Positions 34,493 to 42,326 of a stretch of 64,000 bases of DNA are shown piece by piece. Positions within the stretch are counted from its first letter, which is position 1; every line of letters begins with the position of its first letter. This DNA is from an uncultured Phascolarctobacterium sp. (GTDB lineage Bacteria; Bacillota; Negativicutes; Acidaminococcales; Acidaminococcaceae), in assembly GCA_949299135.1 (NCBI GenBank), contig CASFZG010000014.1:62001-126000 (forward strand). Direction: 5' to 3'. The translations under genes and the position numbers were made by a program. Below the pieces are notes generated by a model. It saw only the letters and a list, made by a program, of their open reading frames with translations. It ran no database searches and had not been told where the DNA came from.

Positions 34493-35380
34493 TTACTGGC
34501 GTTCAAAATACGCCTGTGCCCACGCTAACGCGGATGGCGTTTGTGCAAGCCCGCCGCCTGCCGTTTCGCGCAGTGCGCAGGGCATGCTGTCGCCGACCCA
34601 CTTCATCGCGTCGATGGCTTCGTCCGCAGGGATAAAGCTGCCCACGCCCGCCAGTGCCAGCTGCGCCGCCAGAAGCGCCTGTACCGCCGCGCCGCCGTTG
34701 CGTTTAATGCAGGGCACTTCAACCAGCCCCGCAACCGGGTCGCACACAAGGCCCAGCATGTTTTTGAACACGATGCTGACGGCGTCGCCCACCTGTTTCG
34801 GCGTGCCGCCCAGCGCATCAACCGCCGCGCCTGCCGCCATGGCCGCCGCACTGCCGCATTCAGCCTGGCAGCCGCCCACAGCGCCCGCCAGCGAAGCGCG
34901 CCCCGCAATGACAAGCCCGATATTGCCTGCCACTACCAGCGCCTTTGCTAAAGCCTCATCGCTTAAATTGCAGTGCTTTTTAAGCGCCAGCAGTACGCCC
35001 GGTAGTACCCCAGCCGCGCCTGCCGTCGGTGCTGCCACAATACGCCCCATAGCGGCGTTGCATTCGCTTACCGCCAGCGCGTAGGTTACGGCGTCGGTCG
35101 CCAAATCGCCCAGCAATTTGTTAAACGCAGGCTGCGCCGCTGCTTCTGCCAAAGTTTTGGCGCTGCCGCCCGTCAGCCCGCTGTGGGAGCGCACCCCCGT
35201 CAGCCCATACTCCGCCGATTCTTCCATTACCTTCAGCATATCTGCCATCTGCGCAAGCAGCTCTGCTTCCGTAATTTCCAAATCTGCCGCGCTGATGGGC
35301 ACTAAAAGCGTGCTTAAACTTATATTTTTGCTTTCCGCTTCGCTCAGCAAAGCGTTTAAAGAAATTTTATCGTTAGCCAT
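34493..35380 (-). CDS. sdaAA: L-serine dehydratase, iron-sulfur type, alpha subunit
   Basis: A 295-residue catalytic subunit that deaminates L-serine to pyruvate and ammonia using an oxygen-labile [4Fe-4S] cluster. Family motifs: GLTGVRSHSGLTGGSAK, CNAAMGRIVAAPTAGAAGVLP (residues about 106-127), and the cysteine region LVCDPVAGLVEVPC near residue 216. ATG at 35380 follows GAGG; an upstream GTG at 35386 is possible. It is the last gene of the symporter-HutP-sdaAB-sdaAA operon. Confidence 0.94.
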   Translation of the reverse strand: MANDKISLNALLSEAESKNISLSTLLVPISAADLEITEAELLAQMADMLKVMEESAEYGLTGVRSHSGLTGGSAKTLAEAAAQPAFNKLLGDLATDAVTYALAVSECNAAMGRIVAAPTAGAAGVLPGVLLALKKHCNLSDEALAKALVVAGNIGLVIAGRASLAGAVGGCQAECGSAAAMAAGAAVDALGGTPKQVGDAVSIVFKNMLGLVCDPVAGLVEVPCIKRNGGAAVQALLAAQLALAGVGSFIPADEAIDAMKWVGDSMPCALRETAGGGLAQTPSALAWAQAYFERQ

Positions 35381-35387
35381 AGTCACC

Positions 35388-36053
35388 TCAAAGTACGCTG
35401 TCTACAAAGCGCACGCTGTCAACCGGCGGCAGCGATGCTAAAAGCTGCACAATCGCAGGCTGCACCTTCTGGTCGCACTCCAGCACCATTGTTGCCAGCC
35501 CGCCCTTACGCGCACGGAACACGCGCATGGTGGCGATATTTACCATGGCACTGGCCAGCGCGCTGCTGACAAGCGCAATTACGCCCGGTTTATCCGTATG
35601 CGTTACTAAAAGCGCCGGCAGTTTGCCGTTAAGCTCCACCTCGTAACCGTCAATAGCGGAAACCTCAACCTGCCCACCGCCGATGGATGAGCCGATAACC
35701 TCGCAGCGGCTGCCGTTTTCTGCTTCCAGCGTAAAGCGCACCGTATTTGGATGCGTCAAATCGCCCAAATTAACCTTATCAAATTTGTAAGCAAGCCCCG
35801 CTTCATCCGCGTATTTACGCGCCTGCGGGATGCGTGCATCGTCCGGCAGCCAGCCCATCAGCCCGGCAAGCAAAGCAACATCCGTGCCGTGCCCACGGTA
35901 GGTCTGCGCAAAGCTGCCGTGCAAATCAATCTGCGCCTTTACGGGCGGCGCGCCCAAAATGCTGGCCGCAAGTAACCCTAGCCTTACAGCACCGGCCGTA
36001 TGTGAACTGGACGGGCCAATCATCACCGGCCCGATAATATCAATAATATTCAT
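35388..36053 (-). CDS. sdaAB: L-serine dehydratase, iron-sulfur type, beta subunit
   Basis: A 221-residue partner subunit. The start IIGPVMIGPSSSHTAGAVRLG holds the conserved GPSSSHTAG substrate-site loop; GHGTDVALLAGLMGW follows. The last 75 residues form an ACT domain (LLVTHTDKPGVIALVSSALA), commonly an allosteric serine sensor. It is directly upstream of sdaAA and shares the operon. Confidence 0.94.
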   Translation of the reverse strand: MNIIDIIGPVMIGPSSSHTAGAVRLGLLAASILGAPPVKAQIDLHGSFAQTYRGHGTDVALLAGLMGWLPDDARIPQARKYADEAGLAYKFDKVNLGDLTHPNTVRFTLEAENGSRCEVIGSSIGGGQVEVSAIDGYEVELNGKLPALLVTHTDKPGVIALVSSALASAMVNIATMRVFRARKGGLATMVLECDQKVQPAIVQLLASLPPVDSVRFVDSVL

Positions 36054-36062
36054 AATGCTCCT

Positions 36063-36494
36063 TTATTCCTCACTTGCCAGCGAGCGATGACCCAAAGCCA
36101 CGCACAGCTCGTCAAGGTTCAGCACGCCCACCGCCATGTAAATGGCAACGCACAAATGCTCGCCGCTGCGGGCAATGCCAATTTTGCCGCCCACGTTAAA
36201 ACCCGCAGCCTTGGCAACAAGCTGTTCCAGCGCCGCATGGGCAGCACCGGCAACCGCGCCCGCGCCGACATGCGTTTCCGTAACAATGCCCTGACGCTGC
36301 GCCGCCACCACGGCACGCTCCACAATTTTAACAATGCTCGCCATAAACTCGCCGCCAAAATCCACCGCCGTACTGCGGATGCCGCTTGCTGCCAGCAGCT
36401 CTTTTACACGCTGCTCCTCGGTGCGGTTTTCCGTAGCGGCAATACGCAGCGCCGCGCGACCAATAACAATGCTCGTCATTTTCTGCTCAGCCAT
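36063..36494 (-). CDS. HutP-family RNA-binding regulator
   Basis: A 143-residue protein that matches the HutP family: GRAALRIA near the start, then TETHVGAGAVAGAAHAALEQL, GGKIGIARSGEHLCVAIYMAVG and LGHRSLA at the end. Bacillus HutP is a hexameric antiterminator that binds histidine, Mg2+ and spaced NAG triplets in RNA. Here it lies between a Na+ symporter and the serine dehydratase genes, with no hut genes in view. A serine-responsive (or other amino-acid-responsive) antiterminator is therefore a reasonable inference. GGAGG precedes the ATG. Confidence 0.82.
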   Translation of the reverse strand: MAEQKMTSIVIGRAALRIAATENRTEEQRVKELLAASGIRSTAVDFGGEFMASIVKIVERAVVAAQRQGIVTETHVGAGAVAGAAHAALEQLVAKAAGFNVGGKIGIARSGEHLCVAIYMAVGVLNLDELCVALGHRSLASEE

Positions 36495-36496
36495 GG

Positions 36497-37906
36497 TCAG
36501 TCCTCCTCAACCATTTCCGGCTGCTTGATAGGCGTTTTGTCAAAAACTGCCACCAACAGGAACACTGCAATGCACAGCAGCCATTCAAAATAAATTACGT
36601 GCTGCAAAACGTGCAGCGCCGGTACAAACTCCCATACTACAAGTCCCAAAAGGCCAACCAGCGTAGTCCAAAACGCGCTGCTGCGGCGGCACAAGCCCGG
36701 CGCAAACACCGTAAACAAAAATACGCAGGTCAGCGCCGTCGTCATCGAAAGCCCTGCCACCATGGTTTTTAAAATACCGGCTGCGTTAAATGCAAACCAC
36801 AGCGTAATAATACCCACCGCCAAAATCGTCAGACGGTTAATTTTAACAAAATGGTCGTCCGAAACAGACGGATTAATAAAGCGTTTGTAAATATCCTGGC
36901 TGAACAGCGTGCCCGCGCCCAACAAAATCGTGCAGGCAGTCGATACATCCGCCGCCCACAGCGCCGCCAGCGTAGTGCCGCTGGCAATCGGGTCAAGCGC
37001 CATAACAACCTTAGGCAGCGCCAGCGTTGCGCTGATATCCGGAAACTGCACCTTGCCGATAATGCCTAAAAGCGCGCACAAAAAGCCTACCGGGAAAATT
37101 AAGAGGCCGCCAAGGATAAAACCGTTGCGCGCAGTTTTCGCGTCACGCGCGCCGCAGGCAATCTGCACAGGGCCCTGCGCCGTAATGGCCTGCGTAATCA
37201 TAACAATAAACCAGCCTATAATAACCGCCAGCGGGATACCGGCAAACGGGTCAAACCAGTCTAAGCCCACAGGCAGCTGCGCCTTAATCGCTTCAATGCC
37301 GCCGGTGTGGTTAACCGCCGCCACACAGCTGTACAAAATGCCAACATAAATCAAAACCACGCTGACGATATTGCTGAGCCCGCTCGACCACAAGCCGCCA
37401 ATCAGCGTAATGCCGATAAATACCACGGCACTGACAATCATTCCGCCGTGAAAATCAAAATACTCCGGCAAAAGCGAAGCTAAAATCGCGCCGCCGGCGA
37501 GATACTGCAAAGCCGTAATAACGGACATGATGATTACAAGCCCCACCGCGCTGATAACACGGCCTTTGGTATCGTAGTATTTCTCAAAAAATTCCGGAAT
37601 AGTGGAAACCTTCATCGCACGCAGCTTGCCCGCAGCGACAAGACCCATAATAATCGCACCCGCGCTCCACGCAGCGTTGTACCAGCCGGCCGCCATGCCA
37701 ACCTTGTAAGCGTTTTCCGCAACGCCGACGGTGGAAGCTGCGCCGACCGCAAGCCCCGTAATGTTAACGGCAATCAGCACCGGGCCCAGCTTGCGCCCCG
37801 CAAACAAATACTCGGCAGAGCCTTTATCCGCCCTGCTTTTAACATAAAAACTTATTGCGAACAGCATCGCAATATACAAAACAACAATAATCAACTGGAT
37901 ATTCAT
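36497..37906 (-). CDS. Sodium:solute symporter (SSS family)
   Basis: A 469-residue protein with about 13 hydrophobic helices in the LeuT-like SSS fold. The start YVKSRADKGSAEYLFAGRKLG is typical, followed by NITGLAVGAASTVGVAE; the sodium-site region around ALWAADVSTACTILLGAGTLFSQDIYKRFI also matches. Its place as first gene before HutP-like and serine dehydratase genes suggests it imports serine or a related compound, by inference. The UAG-rich leader lies just upstream. Confidence 0.88.
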   Translation of the reverse strand: MNIQLIIVVLYIAMLFAISFYVKSRADKGSAEYLFAGRKLGPVLIAVNITGLAVGAASTVGVAENAYKVGMAAGWYNAAWSAGAIIMGLVAAGKLRAMKVSTIPEFFEKYYDTKGRVISAVGLVIIMSVITALQYLAGGAILASLLPEYFDFHGGMIVSAVVFIGITLIGGLWSSGLSNIVSVVLIYVGILYSCVAAVNHTGGIEAIKAQLPVGLDWFDPFAGIPLAVIIGWFIVMITQAITAQGPVQIACGARDAKTARNGFILGGLLIFPVGFLCALLGIIGKVQFPDISATLALPKVVMALDPIASGTTLAALWAADVSTACTILLGAGTLFSQDIYKRFINPSVSDDHFVKINRLTILAVGIITLWFAFNAAGILKTMVAGLSMTTALTCVFLFTVFAPGLCRRSSAFWTTLVGLLGLVVWEFVPALHVLQHVIYFEWLLCIAVFLLVAVFDKTPIKQPEMVEED

Positions 37907-38034
37907 CCTGCTGCACTACCTTTCTACACAAAATCTTCCGGCCTTTCCTGCCAAACTACCCTCCTGCTCTAAAATTATTTATATTATACCAACAAATTAT
38001 ATTAAAGAAAAGTAAAACATCCGCCCTGGCGGAT
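37907..38034 (-). promoter_or_regulatory. Serine operon promoter, palindrome and UAG-rich leader
   Basis: On the minus strand: palindrome ATCCGCC-AG-GGCGGAT (38034-38019), then TTTTCT (38011-38006), 17-bp spacer, TATAAT (37988-37983), then a leader of about 70 nt in which UAG, GAG, CAG and AAG triplets recur (four UAG). HutP binds NAG-repeat RNA. No clear terminator hairpin is visible in the leader, so the target might instead be the ribosome site or a site between genes. Confidence 0.5.
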
Positions 38035-38148
38035 TAAAATTTTGTAAAAAATTTAACTAAACGCGCCTTTTAAAAGGATTTTATGTTTTTGCGGCGAATA
38101 AAATATAAGTTACAAAGTGTTTAAGCAAACAGAAGGGAGGGACTGCCA

Positions 38149-39099
38149 ATGTACAAAATTATGAAAAGCACAAACAACGGCATCGACGAACTGGAACTGG
38201 ACGGCCTTGAAAAAGGCTGCTGGATTGATATCGTCAGTCCCTCGCCCGAAGAACTGCACGAAATAGCCGATGCCACCGGTATCCAGATGGACTTTTTAAG
38301 CGCCGCGCTGGACGATGAAGAAAAATCCCGTATCGAAACCGAGGACGACCAGATACTAACCCTTATCGACATCCCTGTGCTGCGCAGCAACAAGGATTAC
38401 GACACGCTGCCTCTGGGCATTATTTTATCGGCGGATTATATCGTTACCGTCTGTCTGGAACCCAACGCCGTCATTGCTGATTTTTCGTCCTATAATTATA
38501 AACTGTTCAGCACTTTTAAAAAGACGCGTTTTCTGTTCCAGATACTTTATAAATCCGCAACGCTATACCTGAAATACATCCGTATCATCATCAAACGTAC
38601 GGACGAACTGGAGCAGCACCTGCGCAAATCCATGGAAAACAGCGAGCTGTTCAACATGTTGGATTTGCAGAAATCTTTAACATACTTTACCACGTCTCTG
38701 CGCAGCAACTACATTGTGACGGAAAAACTGCTGCGACTGCGCAGCACCACGCAAAGCGCGCACCTCATCAAGCTGTACGAAGAAGACGAGGACCTGCTGG
38801 AAGACGTTATCATCGAATACAAACAGGCTATTGAAATGGTTGAAATGTACAGCCATATTTTAAACAGCATGATGGAAGTGTTCGCTTCCATCATCAGCAA
38901 CAACCTGAACTTAGTAATGAAGTTTCTGGCGTCCGTAACGATTATACTGGCTATACCGACCACCATCGGCGGCTTGTGGGGCATGAACGTGCCCGTGCCG
39001 CTTACCGACAGCCCCTACGGCTTTTTGATTATCGGCGGCGGCTCGCTGGTACTGGCAGGCTTTATAGGCTACCTGTTCTGGAAGCGCCGTATGTTTTAA
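38149..39099 (+). CDS. corA: CorA-family divalent metal transporter
   Basis: A 316-residue protein: an acidic N-terminal cytoplasmic domain, a long helical stalk (about 130-250) and two C-terminal membrane helices (about 255-280 and 288-310). The universally conserved pore signature GMN occurs in LWGMNVPVP. It mediates Mg2+ (or Co2+/Ni2+) influx as a pentamer. GGGAGG precedes the ATG. The gene downstream is 9 bp away. Confidence 0.94.
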   Translation: MYKIMKSTNNGIDELELDGLEKGCWIDIVSPSPEELHEIADATGIQMDFLSAALDDEEKSRIETEDDQILTLIDIPVLRSNKDYDTLPLGIILSADYIVTVCLEPNAVIADFSSYNYKLFSTFKKTRFLFQILYKSATLYLKYIRIIIKRTDELEQHLRKSMENSELFNMLDLQKSLTYFTTSLRSNYIVTEKLLRLRSTTQSAHLIKLYEEDEDLLEDVIIEYKQAIEMVEMYSHILNSMMEVFASIISNNLNLVMKFLASVTIILAIPTTIGGLWGMNVPVPLTDSPYGFLIIGGGSLVLAGFIGYLFWKRRMF

Positions 39100-39108
39100 G
39101 GAGCAGTA

Positions 39109-39342
39109 ATGAGCAAAATTTTAGCAGAAGAACTTTTAGCAGGCATCATCCTTGCCGACAACGATAACGAAGAATACATCTACCTGCCCGGCGGCGAAGT
39201 TGGCAGCGACAACCCGCACTGCGTGTTTGAACGCCACGGCGAACGCTGCGGCGACCTGCCGCTGGAAGAAGCAGTAGAACTTGCCAAACGCCTACACCTT
39301 GCCCCCGGCAAACACCCGGTAATGGGCGACAGGTCGTATTGA
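39109..39342 (+). CDS. Small acidic protein of unknown function
   Basis: A 77-residue soluble protein, acidic, with two cysteines (NPHCVFERHGERCGD). It follows corA by 9 bp with a good ribosome site (AAGGAGCA), so it is very likely co-transcribed. I do not recognise a family; a regulator or metal-binding partner of CorA is conceivable but unsupported. Confidence 0.65.
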   Translation: MSKILAEELLAGIILADNDNEEYIYLPGGEVGSDNPHCVFERHGERCGDLPLEEAVELAKRLHLAPGKHPVMGDRSY

Positions 39343-39363
39343 GGAAAGTATAAGCATAAACAA

Positions 39364-39400
39364 AATCAGCACCTATGCATAAGCACAAGTGCTGATTTTT
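39364..39400. terminator. Bidirectional terminator
   Basis: AATCAGCAC/GTGCTGATT with a 16-nt loop and a T-run on the plus strand, between convergent operons. Confidence 0.75.
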
Positions 39401-39409
39401 TATTTTTCC

Positions 39410-39847
39410 TTATTTAATTACAATTACAGGCACGGAGGCATTTTCGATAACGGCCTGGCTGACGCTGTTTTTAAACAGGCCTTCAATTGCGCCGAAGCCG
39501 CGTGTACCGAGAACAATGGTATCGCAGCGTTCTTTAAGGCAGCATTTAATAATTTCCGGCGCAGGGCGGCTGCCGATAACCAGCGTGTAGGAGCAGGGTA
39601 TCTGCTGCTGGTCGATTAAATGCTTGGCCGCACCCAAAACGTCGTTGCCTACCTGCATGGCAGGTTCGTTTACGTTGCCTGCCAGTTCGCTTTCCAGCGG
39701 AAGCTGCGGCGTATGCGTAAGCCCTTCCTTCGCTACGGTAAGCACCACCATTTCGGCGTCGTTCATTTTGGCAAGCGCCATGGCATATTCCAGCGCGCGC
39801 CACGAATATTCCGTACCGTCGATAGCAACCAATAATTTTTTCAGCAT
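39410..39847 (-). CDS. Universal stress protein UspA family
   Basis: A 145-residue UspA-fold protein starting LLVAIDGTEYSWRALEYA. The nucleotide-binding C-terminal loop reads VLGTRGFGAIEGLFKNSVS; the G-2x-G part is present but the later small residue is replaced, so ATP binding is uncertain. It lies 9 bp after another Usp gene and probably forms a heteromeric or redundant pair. Confidence 0.9.
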   Translation of the reverse strand: MLKKLLVAIDGTEYSWRALEYAMALAKMNDAEMVVLTVAKEGLTHTPQLPLESELAGNVNEPAMQVGNDVLGAAKHLIDQQQIPCSYTLVIGSRPAPEIIKCCLKERCDTIVLGTRGFGAIEGLFKNSVSQAVIENASVPVIVIK

Positions 39848-39856
39848 AGTATCACG

Positions 39857-40294
39857 TTATTTTACAATCAGTACCGGCACCGTTGCATACTGGGAAACCT
39901 TGCTGCTGACGCTGCCGAGGAAAAATTCAGCAATGCCGGACAAACCGCGCGAGCCGATAACGATAGCATCGGCCTGCACTTTTTTAGCCAGCGCGATAAT
40001 GCGTTCCGAAGGATGGCCAACTTCCATATCATAGCTTACTTCGTGCGGGTAGTCGCCAACAATGTCTTTAGCGTAAGCCAGCACCTTGTCGCCGATGCGT
40101 TCCAGTTCGCTGTTGCCGCGGCTGATAGTGCTGTGGTCCAGCGGCACTGCCAGAAGGGCTGCGTTGTTATACGGCTGGATTACGTTAACTACAACAACTT
40201 CACTTTCAAACTTTCTGCCAATTTCCAAAGCGTTATTAAGTGCGCGCCACGAGGTTTCAGAACCGTCGACCGGCACCAGAATTTTTTTAAACAT
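39857..40294 (-). CDS. Universal stress protein UspA family, ATP-binding type
   Basis: A 145-residue UspA protein (KKILVPVDGSETSWRALNNA) with a complete ATP motif, GSRGLSGIAEFFLGSVSSKV (G-2x-G-9x-GS). The ATG at 40294 has GGGAGG 8 bp upstream; the GTG at 40303 is unlikely. First gene of the two-gene usp operon. Confidence 0.92.
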   Translation of the reverse strand: MFKKILVPVDGSETSWRALNNALEIGRKFESEVVVVNVIQPYNNAALLAVPLDHSTISRGNSELERIGDKVLAYAKDIVGDYPHEVSYDMEVGHPSERIIALAKKVQADAIVIGSRGLSGIAEFFLGSVSSKVSQYATVPVLIVK

Positions 40295-40356
40295 ACTAAA
40301 CACCTCCCGATATGGCTTTCCATATCTTCTATGTTCTAAAAAGTTCTACTTTTTTT

Positions 40357-40380
40357 ATAAAAATCCTGCCTTGGCAGATA
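40357..40380 (-). terminator. Probable terminator of the nucleoside importer operon
   Basis: On the minus strand a short TCTGCC/GGCAGG stem is followed by ATTTTTAT, 9 bp after the permease stop. Confidence 0.55.
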
Positions 40381-40388
40381 TTTTTACG

Positions 40389-42326
40389 TCAGCGTTCCTC
40401 GCGGTCATAAGGCAGGCCCAAAGCCTGAGGCGCTGCACTGCGTCCGCCGCGGCGTTTTAACACCAGCACCAGGACCAGCACCGTAAAGATGTAGGGCAGC
40501 ATGTTGAGGATGAAGCCCGACACAGGCAGCCCCAGCACCTGCAAGTTAAAGCCCAGCGCGTCGATGCCGCCGAACAGGTACGAACCTGCCATGGCACGCC
40601 ACGGGTCCCACAGGGCGAAGATAACAAGCGCAACGGCAATCCAGCCGCGCCCTGCCGTCATGTTCTCCAGCCAGCTGGGGGCATACGCCAGCGAAAGGTA
40701 CGCACCGGCAACGCCTGCCAGCGCGCCGCCAACGATGATGTACAGATAGCGCAGGCGGAACACGTTAATGCCCGCCGCGTCAACGGCAGCAGGGTTCTCG
40801 CCCATTGCACGCAGGAACAGCCCGCTGCGGGTTTTGTAAAAATACCACGCCGCCAGCGGCACCAAAAAGTAACTTATGTAAACCAAAGCGTCCTGTTTAA
40901 ACAGGATGCTGCCGATAACGGGAATATCGCTTAAAACCGGCAGGGCAATTTTGCCGAACACCGCGCCGGCAGGCTGACCGACGTAATCCTGACCGAGATA
41001 GCCGCTAAGCCCCGTGCCGAACAATGTTACCGCAAGGCCGCTGACAACCTGATTGGCACGCAGCGTTACCGTTAAAAAGGCGTGAATCAGCGCAAGCAAA
41101 GCACCTGCCAAAACTGCTGCCGCAACGCCTGCCCACGGGCTGCCGAAGCTGTTGCCGGCAATAAAGCCCACGCACGCGCCGATAAGCATCATGCCTTCAA
41201 CGCCAAGATTGATAATACCGCTGCGCTCGCAGATAACTTCGCCCAGCGCGGCGTATAACAGCGGCGTACCCATGGTGATGGCGGCCGCGAGCAGGGAAAC
41301 GATAAAATCTTCACTCATTGTCCGCAAGAACAGCACCGCACCCTGCAGCATGGTTGCCGCCGCTGCGGAGATGCCCATGGTTTGCAGCATGAAGCCGCCG
41401 ACATGGATAACCGCAAACAAAAACGATACCAAAATAATCGCGGGCGGGTTTAAGCGCGCCAGCCACGCGATGATGATTGCCGTGTAGCCGTAGCCCGGGC
41501 TGATGCCGTGCTGCAGTTTGCCGACAATGCCACTGACTTCAACCATGCCTGCCAGACCGCAGACCGCGCCGCTGATGAACATTGCAAGCAAAACATTGCG
41601 CGGAATATTCATGCCCGCATAGCGCGCCGCCACCGGGTTAGAGCCGATGACTTTGGTTTCGTAGCCCCATTTGGAGCTTTTGAACAGCACCGTAAACACG
41701 GCCGCTGCGATAAGCACTACAAAAATACCGGCGTGCACGCGCAAATCGCCGAAACTCGGCAGCATTGCCGCATCGGGGAACGCCGCCGTCAGCGGGAAGT
41801 TCAGCCCGTTCGGGTCGCGCCAGTCGCCGTATACCAAATAATCCACCCACAGGATGGCGATATAGTTCATCATCAAAGTGCTGATAAGTTCGTTTACCAG
41901 CCAGCGCGTTTTAAACCAGCCGGCAAGTAATCCCCACAGGCCGCCTGCCAGCGCGCCCAGAATAAACATCACGGGCAGCATGATAATTGCCGGTAAATCC
42001 GGGAAGTTAAGCGGTACCCATGTTGCGGCGCACGCGCCCATGTAAAACTGCCCTTCCGCGCCGATGTTCCAAATCTGCATACGGAAGGCAACGGCAATAC
42101 CCAAAGCGCACAGCGCCAGCGGAATCATTTTGACGATGGTTTCGGACAAACCGTAATCGTTGCCCAGCGCACCGCTGAACATGCTGTCGTAAACCATCAG
42201 CGGGTCCTTACCGGTAAGGGCAAAAAACACGCCGCAGAACACCAGCGCCATCAGCGCCGACGCCACAGGCAGGCCAATCTGCGCTTTAACGCTTTCGCCA
42301 AGACGTTTTTCAAGCACTACCTTCAT
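40389..42326 (-). CDS. Fused ABC permease (two BPD/NupPQ-type subunits in one chain)
   Basis: A 645-residue membrane protein that combines two branched-chain-type permeases normally encoded separately. Residues about 1-340 match NupP/YufP-like subunits (NIGAEGQFYMGA, KVIGSNPVAARYAGMN) and about 345-640 match NupQ/YufQ-like subunits (ERSGIINLGVEGMMLIGA, LRAMGENPAAVDAAGIN). Both halves carry their own EAA-like loop. With the adjacent ATPase it forms a nucleoside or BMP-type importer; no BMP lipoprotein is nearby. The start overlaps the ATPase stop by 4 bp. Confidence 0.9.
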   Translation of the reverse strand: MKVVLEKRLGESVKAQIGLPVASALMALVFCGVFFALTGKDPLMVYDSMFSGALGNDYGLSETIVKMIPLALCALGIAVAFRMQIWNIGAEGQFYMGACAATWVPLNFPDLPAIIMLPVMFILGALAGGLWGLLAGWFKTRWLVNELISTLMMNYIAILWVDYLVYGDWRDPNGLNFPLTAAFPDAAMLPSFGDLRVHAGIFVVLIAAAVFTVLFKSSKWGYETKVIGSNPVAARYAGMNIPRNVLLAMFISGAVCGLAGMVEVSGIVGKLQHGISPGYGYTAIIIAWLARLNPPAIILVSFLFAVIHVGGFMLQTMGISAAAATMLQGAVLFLRTMSEDFIVSLLAAAITMGTPLLYAALGEVICERSGIINLGVEGMMLIGACVGFIAGNSFGSPWAGVAAAVLAGALLALIHAFLTVTLRANQVVSGLAVTLFGTGLSGYLGQDYVGQPAGAVFGKIALPVLSDIPVIGSILFKQDALVYISYFLVPLAAWYFYKTRSGLFLRAMGENPAAVDAAGINVFRLRYLYIIVGGALAGVAGAYLSLAYAPSWLENMTAGRGWIAVALVIFALWDPWRAMAGSYLFGGIDALGFNLQVLGLPVSGFILNMLPYIFTVLVLVLVLKRRGGRSAAPQALGLPYDREER

